Assembly: GCA_024639205.1 (NCBI GenBank)
Contig: JAHEIV010000135.1
Location: 1-7,550 of the forward strand
Origin: Deltaproteobacteria bacterium
GTDB lineage: Bacteria; Desulfobacterota; Desulfobacteria; Desulfobacterales; SG8-13
Reading direction: 5' to 3'
DNA: 7,550 nucleotides
Both the position numbers and the translations under genes were made by a program. Shown here one piece after another: positions 1 through 6,556 of the stretch (its first letter is position 1; each line of letters starts with the position of its first letter). The notes beneath the pieces were generated by a model, which searched no databases, had not been told where the DNA came from, and worked only from the letters and a program-made list of their open reading frames with translations.

Positions 1-109
1 TGCAGCAGTAGTGGTAAAAACCGGCTGAACATCGCATGCATTCACACAGCTGGCACCCATACCGGCAGTCGCTGCATTCGGCGGCTACCGATACCGCAGT
101 ACCGATTTG
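1..109 (-). other. Region downstream of the aminotransferase; no confirmed gene, cysteine-rich open frame
   Basis: No complete gene can be called here. On the minus strand, the frame that continues past the aminotransferase TGA (110-112) stays open to the window edge and has eight cysteine codons within 25 codons (76-74, 67-65, 55-53, 46-44, 40-38, 31-29, 7-5, 4-2). It has no ATG, GTG or TTG before the ATG at 37-35, and no ribosome binding site is visible there. A second minus frame opens with ATG at 60-58 and also runs off the edge, again without a clear ribosome binding site. No hairpin with a T-run that would act as an intrinsic terminator was seen. It may be the start of another gene in the same operon or plain intergenic DNA. 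Confidence 0.3.
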
Positions 110-1240
110 TCAGTCGTAGTATTGCTTGATTTTCTCCACGACGTAGATTTGCTGTTCGTTTGTCAACTCCGGATAGATCGGCAGCGCCAGGGTTTGCCGT
201 GAGGCGTCCTCGGCAACCGGAAAGTCACCTTCCCTGTGCTGCAGATGAGCGAAACACTCCTGCAGGTGAAGCGGCACAGGATAATACACCTCGGTTCCGA
301 TACCGTTTTCCTGTAGATGCCGGCGCAACTGGTCTCTTTGACCGGGCACCCGGATGACAAACTGATTGTAGACATGGCGGTTTTGCTTTTCCACCGGCAA
401 CTGAATCGACGCCAGCCCTGCGTCTGCGAACATCCTCCGATAAGCGGCCGCATTTTCTTGTCGCGCAGCAGTCCAGTTGTCAAGATACTTCAGTTTCACT
501 GCAACCACCGCCGCCTGAACGGCATCCAGCCTGAAATTCCCTCCAATGAACCGGTGATAGTACTTGGGATGAGAGCCGTGCACCCGCATGATCTTGAGTC
601 TTTCCCACCAGCTGTCGGAGTCGGTGGTCACGATGCCGCCGTCTCCGAAGGCTCCCAGATTTTTTGATGGAAAAAAGGAAAAACAGCCAAAGTCTCCCAT
701 GCAGCCGGCACGTCGGCCGCCATACTCGGATCCGATTGCCTGGGCGGCATCTTCGACGATCAGCAACCGATACCGCTCCGCGATCTCCTTGAGCGGGTCC
801 ATGTCAGCGCACTGACCGTAAAGGTGCACGGGGATCAAGGCTTTCAGCGTTTTTTGCTGTTCGGCGCTCATTGACTCGATTCGCTGCTTCACATGGCCTG
901 GGGAAATATTGTAGGTTTCCGGGTCGATGTCCACAAATACCGGTGTCGCTCCGGTGCGGACGATGGAACCGGCAGTGGCAAAAAACGAATAGGGAGTGGT
1001 GATCACCGTGTCGCCGGGGCCGATTCCGGCGGTCATCAGGGCAACCAGCAACGCATCGCTGCCGGAGGACACGCCCACGGCATACTGGGTGGTGCAGTAT
1101 GCCGCGATGCGCGCCTCGAGATCCTCCACATGAGGACCTAAAATGAAGTACTGGCTTTCGAAGACGTCATCGACCACTTCCCTGATTTCATCCCGAATGC
1201 CCGCATACTGAGCCTTCAGATCAAGCAGCGGTACGTTCAT
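110..1240 (-). CDS. DegT/DnrJ/EryC1/StrS-family PLP-dependent sugar aminotransferase
   Basis: A cytoplasmic fold-type I aminotransferase that should transfer an amino group, normally from glutamate, to a keto sugar nucleotide for O-antigen, capsule or glycan synthesis. At 376 residues it is full length. Visible landmarks are the N-terminal VPLLDLKAQY (3-12) and ILGP (33-36), the cofactor-phosphate segment SSGSDAL (59-64 region), the PLP-ring aspartate in VEDAAQ (D164), and SFFPSKNLGAFGDGG (188-202), where K193 is the expected Schiff-base lysine. GNFRLDAVQAA (about 234-244) is also family-typical. The SKNLG..GDGG form and the YGQCADMD segment (141-148) resemble the WbpE/DesV/FdtB type (often C3 amination) more than the perosamine synthase type (NKT..GEGG). 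The substrate cannot be fixed from sequence. It follows manC by under 40 bases and is probably co-transcribed. The ATG is supported by a strong ribosome binding site and by the family N-terminus. Confidence 0.93.
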   Translation of the reverse strand: MNVPLLDLKAQYAGIRDEIREVVDDVFESQYFILGPHVEDLEARIAAYCTTQYAVGVSSGSDALLVALMTAGIGPGDTVITTPYSFFATAGSIVRTGATPVFVDIDPETYNISPGHVKQRIESMSAEQQKTLKALIPVHLYGQCADMDPLKEIAERYRLLIVEDAAQAIGSEYGGRRAGCMGDFGCFSFFPSKNLGAFGDGGIVTTDSDSWWERLKIMRVHGSHPKYYHRFIGGNFRLDAVQAAVVAVKLKYLDNWTAARQENAAAYRRMFADAGLASIQLPVEKQNRHVYNQFVIRVPGQRDQLRRHLQENGIGTEVYYPVPLHLQECFAHLQHREGDFPVAEDASRQTLALPIYPELTNEQQIYVVEKIKQYYD

Positions 1241-1247
1241 CTGTATT

Positions 1248-1253
1248 CTCCTT
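1248..1253 (-). promoter_or_regulatory. Ribosome binding site of the aminotransferase
   Basis: The minus strand reads AAGGAG seven bases before the ATG at 1240-1238, set in an A-rich stretch. It is the best Shine-Dalgarno match in the window. It fixes the start and suggests the aminotransferase is initiated independently rather than by coupling to manC. Confidence 0.8.
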
Positions 1254-1279
1254 TTTTAGCGCGAATCTTCAGGCGCTTG

Positions 1280-2641
1280 TCATTCGAAAAGATCCACACG
1301 AACCATCTCCAGCGGTTTTTTCCCCGGGTTTGTGATTTTCCAGTCCTGCCCGGCGGCAATCTTGATGGACTCGCCCCGGGAAAGCCGGTGGCTGTCTTCG
1401 TCCACACCGACGCTGGCAGCGCCCGCTGCAACGCTGAGAATACTGACTGCCGCCTCTGCCGAACCGGTCGGGTATGCCGAACCGGGGTATATCTCAAGGC
1501 TGATGACCTGAAACGCATCGGTTTTTTCCAGCAAGGTGGCGATCCCCCATGGATGATAGGCGCTGCGGTGCTGGTGGTACTCTTGCCGCCCCTTGTCCTT
1601 GAGTTGGGCGACAATGGTCTTCACATCGCGGCTGTGCTCGATATCCGAGACAAAGATGGAATCGGGCGTCTCGACGATCACGATGCGATTCAGGCGATTG
1701 ACCGCGATCAACCGCTGGCGACCCAGGACGAAACAATTGCTGGTTTCCAGGGCAATCACATCGCCATCTAATACATTTTCCTTTTCATCCTTCGGCAGCA
1801 ACTCGTACAGCGATTTCCAGGAGCCGATGTCACTCCAGCCAAAATCCGAGGGCAGCACAACCCCTTTTTGGGTTTTTTCCATGATGGCATAATCGATGGA
1901 AACGTCCGGCAGGGCCGCGTACTCCGATTCGGTAATGCGAGACGGGATCTGCCCGATTCGGTTCATCATATCGAAGAGCTTCGGCTGGTATCGTTTAAAT
2001 TCTTTCAGTATCACCGAAGCTTTGAATGCGAACATTCCGCTGTTCCAGAAATAGTTCCCCGCTGCGATATACTGTCGGGCGGATTCCTTGTCCGGTTTCT
2101 CCACAAACCGCTTTATAACCAGCGCTCCTTCCGCCACCGGATCGGCGCCTTCGATGTAACCGTAGCCGGTCTCCGGATAGTCCGGCTGGATACCGAACGT
2201 AACGATATGACCATCACGGGCCAGGCGTATGGCCGATTGCAGCTTTTCATGGAACTGCTCGGTGTCGCGGATGACATGGTCGGCCGGAAACACACAAATT
2301 ACCGGGTCAGGGGCTTGTGCGAGAATGTGAAGCACGGCAAGCAGCACGGCAGGAGCTGTATTGCGGCCACAAGGTTCGGTGATGACCTTGCCATCGGAGC
2401 TAATCCCTATTTTGTCCAGGTGACGCGCGATTTCATGATAGTGCTCCCGCCCGCACACGATGCGGATATGGCTGCTTTCCACAACCGGCACCAGCCGCTT
2501 GACGGTCGATTGCACCAGTGAATCGTCACCGATGAGTCTGACCAGCTGTTTGGGATACTGCTCTCTGGAGAGCGGCCAAAGACGGGAGCCGACACCGCCT
2601 GCAAGCAGAACGGCATATGCTGAAATGTCACTGTCTGCCAT
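1280..2641 (-). CDS. manC: Mannose-1-phosphate guanylyltransferase with degenerate C-terminal isomerase-like cupin
   Basis: Makes GDP-mannose and pyrophosphate from mannose 1-phosphate and GTP in the cytoplasm, feeding polysaccharide and deoxysugar pathways. The nucleotidyltransferase domain (about 8-290) is intact: the signature LAGGVGSRLWPLSREQYPKQ (13-32), EPCGRNTAPA (89-98), FPADH (118-122), FVEKP (179-183), WNSGMF (199-204) and DFGWSDIGSW (266-275). A linker leads to YHPWG (362-366) and a cupin-like tail (366-453). In bifunctional AlgA/ManC proteins this tail carries a Q-x-H-x-H-R-x-E-H-W metal motif and a later histidine; here neither is present, and the protein ends soon after NPGKKPLE (438-445), so it is 453 rather than the usual roughly 470-485 residues. 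I infer guanylyltransferase activity only. The ATG lies inside the dnaE 3' end (14-base overlap). AGAGG at 2657-2653 is a plausible but distant ribosome binding site (11-base gap), so translation may be coupled to dnaE. Confidence 0.93.
   Translation of the reverse strand: MADSDISAYAVLLAGGVGSRLWPLSREQYPKQLVRLIGDDSLVQSTVKRLVPVVESSHIRIVCGREHYHEIARHLDKIGISSDGKVITEPCGRNTAPAVLLAVLHILAQAPDPVICVFPADHVIRDTEQFHEKLQSAIRLARDGHIVTFGIQPDYPETGYGYIEGADPVAEGALVIKRFVEKPDKESARQYIAAGNYFWNSGMFAFKASVILKEFKRYQPKLFDMMNRIGQIPSRITESEYAALPDVSIDYAIMEKTQKGVVLPSDFGWSDIGSWKSLYELLPKDEKENVLDGDVIALETSNCFVLGRQRLIAVNRLNRIVIVETPDSIFVSDIEHSRDVKTIVAQLKDKGRQEYHQHRSAYHPWGIATLLEKTDAFQVISLEIYPGSAYPTGSAEAAVSILSVAAGAASVGVDEDSHRLSRGESIKIAAGQDWKITNPGKKPLEMVRVDLFE
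2628..2641 (-). other. dnaE/manC 14-base coding overlap
   Basis: The manC ATG (2641-2639) lies four codons before the dnaE TGA (2630-2628), in a different frame; the shared minus-strand sequence is ATGGCAGACAGTGA. This arrangement usually indicates co-transcription and often translational coupling. Confidence 0.85.
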
Positions 2642-5600
2642 TTCGAATAGGACCTCTTTGTCTATTCCCGCCGGTGTTGTTGCCGGCAGCGCTATCTTGA
2701 ACCGGGCTGCAGACGGTATCTACGGCGCTGTACCCGAGCAGTCCGTTAACCTCACGGGTCAGCATTTCACCGGCTTGTATACTGTCTTTTTCGGGCAGGG
2801 CAATAACCGTTTCCGCACCACCCGGATCACGCAAGTGAAGAAAACCGCGGCACGGGCCGGGGTGGTGGCGCAGCGTTTCCTGCAACTGCTGCAGCAAATT
2901 GCGATCCGTGCGGCTGACATCCACACGGAAATGGATGCTCGCCGTCCAGGTTTCCTCGGCCCGATCCATTTCAACGACGGTTTCGGCAATCACTTTCACC
3001 GCTTGCTCGTCTTTCTGAACCCGCCCCTGCACGAGCAGGGGATTGTCCTCATAGAGCAGCTCACTGACAGCAGGAAAAACAGAAGAAAACACGACCGCTT
3101 CCACTGAACCATGCATATCTTCGATCGATACGAAAGCCATCAGATCGCCGCGTTTGGTCTTGATCGTCTTGGAGCTGCCCACGATACCGCCGATTCGTAC
3201 CACCTGCCCGTCATTGAGCTCTTTGATCGAAACAGCGTTGGTATTGGTGAACTTGTCCAGCACTTGCTCGTATTGGCCCAGCGGATGACCGGACACATAG
3301 AAGCCAAGAGATTCCTTTTCAAAGGCAAGCAATTGTTTCTCTTCCCATTCCTGGATTTTCGGCAGCTCGGGTATGTTGATGGCCGGCCTGTCGTCACCCA
3401 GGCTGAACAGCCCCATCTGGGGATCGTTTTTTTCCCTCTGGATGCGCTGGCCACAATCGAGCGCCTCTTCCAGGCAGGCCATCATTTGCGAGCGCCGGGC
3501 ACCGGTTGCATCGAACGCGCCGCATTTGATCAGGCTTTCCAGAACCCGCTTGTTGACGCGTCTCATATCCACGTATTCGCAAAAAGAAAAAAGCGAATCA
3601 AAATGCACCTTGCTGCGCGTCTCCAGTATCGCATCAATGGCTCCCTCACCGACGTTTTTCACCGCGACGAGACCGAAACGGATCTTCCCATCGGCAACCG
3701 TAAAGGCCTTGTCGCTTGTATAAACGTCGGGCGGAAGAACCGGTATATGGTGGCTTCGGCACTCGGCGATGTATTTTACCACTCCATCGATCGAGTGCAT
3801 TTCACTGGTGAGCAGTGAGGCCATGAATTCCACCGGATAGTGGGCTTTTAGATACGCTGTCTGGTATGCGATCAGCGCATAGGCTGCGCTGTGGGATTTG
3901 TTGAATCCATATCCGCCGAATTTCTCAATCAGTTCAAAAATGGTGCTGGCCTTCGCTTCGGGCACACCCTTGTTGACAGCACCCTGAATAAATCGCTGGC
4001 GGTGACGAGCCATGATCTCTTTTATCTTTTTCCCCATGGCCTTGCGAAGATCATCGGCTTCGGCCATTGAATAGTCGGCCAGTGCAGCGGCGATTTTCAT
4101 CACCTGTTCCTGGTAGACGATCACGCCGTGAGTCTGTTTGAGAATCGGCTCCAGTTCCGGAACCAGATAAGTCACTGTTTTGCGTCCATGCTTGCGATCC
4201 ACGTAGTCGTCGATCATTCCACTTTCCATCGGACCGGGACGATAAAGGGCCACCAGGGCGATGACATCGTCGAAGCGTTCCGGCTTCAGCCGCACCAGTA
4301 AATCTTTCATGCCGGAGCTTTCCAGCTGAAAAACGCCGGTGGTGTCTCCTGCCGAAAGCAGCTCGTAGGTTTTTGTGTCACCAAGGTCCAAGCCGTCAAG
4401 ATCCGGTGGTGACTTTCCCTGGCCGGCAATCAGCGCGAGCGTGTTTTGAATGACGGTCAGGTTGCGCAAGCCCAAAAAATCGAATTTCACCAGGCCGATT
4501 TTTTCGACCATTTTCATGTCGTACTGGGTGACCACCTCGCCCTTTTTCCCCCGGTACAGCGGAAGATAGTTCACCAGGGGCCGGTCGGCTATCACCACGC
4601 CGGCGGCGTGGGTGGAGGCATGTCGGGGAAGCCCTTCGAGCACGCGGCAAATTTCAATCAAATCCGCCACCTCGGGTCTTTGATCGGCGAGTTCCTGCAG
4701 TCGGGGTTCGCTGCGCAGCGCAGCGTCGAGACTGATGTTCAACACATCCGGCACCATTTTCGCGATGCCGTCCACGTCCCGCAGAGGAATATCCAGCGCT
4801 CGACCCACATCCCGTATGACCGCCCGGGTTTTCAGCTTTCCGTAAGTGATGATCTGGGCCACATAGTCCCCACCGCCGTATTTGTCGGTGACGTATTTCA
4901 AGACATCCTCACGCCCGTTGATGCAGAAATCGACGTCGATATCCGGCATGCTCTTGCGGGCAGGATTGAGAAAGCGCTCAAAAATCAATCCGTACGCCAG
5001 CGGGTCCAGATTGGTAATCCCGAGCGAGTAGGCCACAAGGCTGCCGGCCGCCGAACCCCGGCCGGGCCCCACCGGTATGTCGTTCTCACGGGCATAACGA
5101 ATAAAATCGGACACGATCAGAAAATAGCCCGCAAAGCCCATTTCCTTGATTACCGCAACTTCGTAGTCCAGCCGATCCCGGTAGGTTTTTTCGTCAACTT
5201 CGGGATTGCGTGCCCTGATTTTCTCGAATATCTTTTCAAATCCTGCCTGTACCTCTGTTTCGAACCGCTCGGTTTCACTCTGCCCCGAAGAGGATTCGAA
5301 CCGCGGAAAATGGTAAGTATCAAAGTCGAATGCGACCTCACATCGTCCGGCAATCTCCACTGTGTTTTGCAGGGCACCGGGGTAGTCTTTGAAATAATCG
5401 TGCATCTCTTTACGAGACTTAAAATAAAGCTGATCGGTTCGGAATTTCATCCGCTGAGTGTCTTGCACCGTTTTTCCGGTCTGAATACACAGCAGCACAT
5501 CGTGGGCCCGAACGTCCTTTTTGTTCAGATAATGGCAATCGTTGCTGGCGACCAACGGAATCGACAGGCGCCGGCTCATGTCCTTCATTACTTCGTTTAC

Positions 5601-6167
5601 TTTCTCCTGGATATCGATTCCGTTATTCTGCACTTCCAGAAAAAAGTTGCCCTCCCCGAACAGCTCCTGATACTGTTGAGCGACTTCATCGGCCTTCTTG
5701 ATCTGATTCGCCTGGATCAACATCGGTATCTCACCGTGCAGGCAGGCGGTCATGGCAATCAGACCTCGATGGTTTTCCCTGAGAAGTTGTTTGTCGATCC
5801 TCGGTTTGTAGTAAAAACCTTCCAACTGAGCCAACGACATCATCTTGCAAAGGTTGCGGTATCCTTCCGGACTGGTCGCCAGCAAAATCAGATGCGAAAG
5901 GCCGCGGTGGTCCTGCGGCGTCTTATCGGTAAACCGTCGGGGGGCGACGTAACATTCGCAACCGATTATCGGTTTGATGCCCGCTTTGATGGATTTCTCA
6001 TAAAACTCGAGGGCGCCGAACATGGTTCCATGATCGGTGAGTGCCACCGCCTGCATGTCGAAATCGGCGGCACGCTTGAGCAGGTCGTCGATGCGCACCG
6101 CACCGTCGAGCAGGCTGTATTGGGAATGAACGTGCAGATGAACGAAATCAGGCGCTGCAGTGGTCAT
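2628..6167 (-). CDS. dnaE: DNA polymerase III alpha subunit (replicative DnaE1-type polymerase)
   Basis: Catalytic subunit of the chromosomal replicase, working with the sliding clamp, clamp loader and helicase. It has 1179 residues (E. coli DnaE has 1160). The order is: PHP domain (about 8-280), with HxH at 12-14, TDHG at 44-47 and NDCH at 209-212; polymerase core with GPGRGSAAGS (367-376), the catalytic PDIDVDF (D409, D411) and VKFDFLGL (D563); YGFNKSHSAAYALIAYQ (753-769) near the end of the core; an internal clamp-binding QMGLF (917-921); an OB-fold (about 988-1065); and a variable C-terminal domain ending in a Gly/Asn/Arg-rich tail. The ATG at 6167-6165 was chosen because MTTAAPDFVHLHVHS aligns with the normal DnaE N-terminus. 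The frame is open upstream to a TTG at 6296-6294, but those 43 codons look noncoding. No good Shine-Dalgarno precedes the ATG. Confidence 0.98.
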   Translation of the reverse strand: MTTAAPDFVHLHVHSQYSLLDGAVRIDDLLKRAADFDMQAVALTDHGTMFGALEFYEKSIKAGIKPIIGCECYVAPRRFTDKTPQDHRGLSHLILLATSPEGYRNLCKMMSLAQLEGFYYKPRIDKQLLRENHRGLIAMTACLHGEIPMLIQANQIKKADEVAQQYQELFGEGNFFLEVQNNGIDIQEKVNEVMKDMSRRLSIPLVASNDCHYLNKKDVRAHDVLLCIQTGKTVQDTQRMKFRTDQLYFKSRKEMHDYFKDYPGALQNTVEIAGRCEVAFDFDTYHFPRFESSSGQSETERFETEVQAGFEKIFEKIRARNPEVDEKTYRDRLDYEVAVIKEMGFAGYFLIVSDFIRYARENDIPVGPGRGSAAGSLVAYSLGITNLDPLAYGLIFERFLNPARKSMPDIDVDFCINGREDVLKYVTDKYGGGDYVAQIITYGKLKTRAVIRDVGRALDIPLRDVDGIAKMVPDVLNISLDAALRSEPRLQELADQRPEVADLIEICRVLEGLPRHASTHAAGVVIADRPLVNYLPLYRGKKGEVVTQYDMKMVEKIGLVKFDFLGLRNLTVIQNTLALIAGQGKSPPDLDGLDLGDTKTYELLSAGDTTGVFQLESSGMKDLLVRLKPERFDDVIALVALYRPGPMESGMIDDYVDRKHGRKTVTYLVPELEPILKQTHGVIVYQEQVMKIAAALADYSMAEADDLRKAMGKKIKEIMARHRQRFIQGAVNKGVPEAKASTIFELIEKFGGYGFNKSHSAAYALIAYQTAYLKAHYPVEFMASLLTSEMHSIDGVVKYIAECRSHHIPVLPPDVYTSDKAFTVADGKIRFGLVAVKNVGEGAIDAILETRSKVHFDSLFSFCEYVDMRRVNKRVLESLIKCGAFDATGARRSQMMACLEEALDCGQRIQREKNDPQMGLFSLGDDRPAINIPELPKIQEWEEKQLLAFEKESLGFYVSGHPLGQYEQVLDKFTNTNAVSIKELNDGQVVRIGGIVGSSKTIKTKRGDLMAFVSIEDMHGSVEAVVFSSVFPAVSELLYEDNPLLVQGRVQKDEQAVKVIAETVVEMDRAEETWTASIHFRVDVSRTDRNLLQQLQETLRHHPGPCRGFLHLRDPGGAETVIALPEKDSIQAGEMLTREVNGLLGYSAVDTVCSPVQDSAAGNNTGGNRQRGPIRNGRQ

Positions 6168-6240
6168 TGGATTTACCGGTTCAATTTCGGTTGTGGGGTT
6201 ATTCTGGGAAGCGCAACAAGCGAGTCGCTGCGTGTTGCCG

Positions 6241-6292
6241 GTTCCGGGTCGCGAGTTGTGAACGGCAATTTTATCGAAATGTAACCCGGAAC
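6241..6292. repeat. Perfect 9-bp inverted repeat in the dnaE upstream region
   Basis: GTTCCGGGT at 6241-6249 is exactly complementary to ACCCGGAAC at 6284-6292, with a 34-base spacer. Arm centres are 43 bases apart, about four helical turns. One arm lies between the -35 and -10 of the candidate dnaE promoter; the other lies just past its expected start site. It may be a pair of operator half-sites or a stem in the leader RNA. A shorter pair, TTGCCG (6235-6240) with CGGCAA (6263-6268), interleaves with it. Confidence 0.55.
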
Positions 6293-6296
6293 ACAA
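6268..6296 (-). promoter_or_regulatory. Candidate sigma70-type promoter for dnaE
   Basis: On the minus strand TTGTGT (6296-6291) is followed after 17 bases by TAAAAT (6273-6268). That gives three of six matches to the -35 box, five of six to the -10 box, and ideal spacing. It would start RNA near 6261 and give a leader of roughly 95 bases before the dnaE ATG. A chance match in this AT-richer stretch is possible. Confidence 0.35.
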
Positions 6297-6334
6297 ATCG
6301 CAAAACGAGAAACAACGGTCAAATAGATATCACG

Positions 6335-6370
6335 AAAAAAACTGAGGAGAAACCTTTATCGCATTTCACC
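6335..6370 (-). terminator. Weak candidate terminator between guaB and dnaE
   Basis: On the minus strand GGTGAAA (6370-6364) can pair with TTTCTCC (6352-6346) except for one T:T mismatch, leaving an 11-base loop. Four bases later there is a run of seven T (6341-6335). The stem is short and AT-rich and lies about 190 bases past the guaB stop, so termination would be weak at best. Confidence 0.25.
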
Positions 6371-6387
6371 TGGAATTTATCCACAAA

Positions 6388-6530
6388 CAGTGAGCGGCAC
6401 TGATGCTTGTCCCGCGCATCAATGAGATTTTCTTCGTTGGACGAGGCCGCACAATGGATTGCGGGGTAAGCGCACTGTCGCGCAGGCTGCAGACGAATAC
6501 CCGCTGTGAAGGCGGGAAAAGCAGTCCCGC
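6388..6530. other. Hairpin-rich segment after guaB, possible structured RNA or attenuator
   Basis: Short inverted repeats follow one another: CAGTG/CACTG (6388-6392, 6398-6402), TGATGC/GCATCA (6401-6406, 6416-6421), CCGCA/TGCGG (6447-6451, 6460-6464), CCCGC/GCGGG (6500-6504, 6512-6516) and GCGGGA/TCCCGC (6512-6517, 6525-6530). The last two share an arm and cannot form together. No T-run follows them directly. I do not recognise a known RNA family, and which strand would be transcribed beyond guaB readthrough is unknown. Confidence 0.3.
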
Positions 6531-6556
6531 GAGAAAAGGACCTTCAGGCAGAGATA

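Larger units (their letters stand above)
6168..6556. other. guaB-dnaE intergenic region, 389 bases without a gene
   Basis: Both strands were read and no credible coding sequence was found. Reading on the minus strand from guaB towards dnaE, it contains competing GC hairpins (6530-6500), further short hairpins (6464-6447, 6421-6401, 6402-6388), a weak hairpin followed by seven T (6370-6335), a candidate promoter (6296-6268) and a 9-bp inverted repeat (6292-6284 with 6249-6241). No tRNA-like or recognised riboswitch consensus was seen. Confidence 0.7.

Noticed and set aside
110..1240. Aminotransferase as a GDP-perosamine synthase, suggested by adjacent manC
   Set aside because: The active-site segment is SFFPSKNLGAFGDGG, closer to the WbpE/DesV type than to the NKT..GEGG form of perosamine synthases, and no GDP-mannose dehydratase is seen in the window.
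1868..2521. 217-codon plus-strand open frame opposite manC, and similar frames at 2460-3107 and 3111-3818
   Set aside because: All lie antisense to manC or dnaE, show no family motifs, and have composition expected of reverse-strand shadows.
5292..5302. GGTTCGAATCC on the minus strand, a perfect tRNA T-loop-like box
   Set aside because: It lies within the intact dnaE reading frame (R-F-E-S), and no acceptor, anticodon or D-arm can be built around it.
4446..6284. 612-codon plus-strand open frame opposite dnaE
   Set aside because: It is fully antisense to a clearly functional dnaE, has no recognisable domains, and long opposite frames are common in GC-biased codon patterns.
6294..6296. TTG as an upstream start for dnaE, adding 43 residues
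   Set aside because: The added residues do not resemble the DnaE N-terminus, while the ATG at 6167 gives the standard beginning of the PHP domain. The region also holds the candidate promoter.
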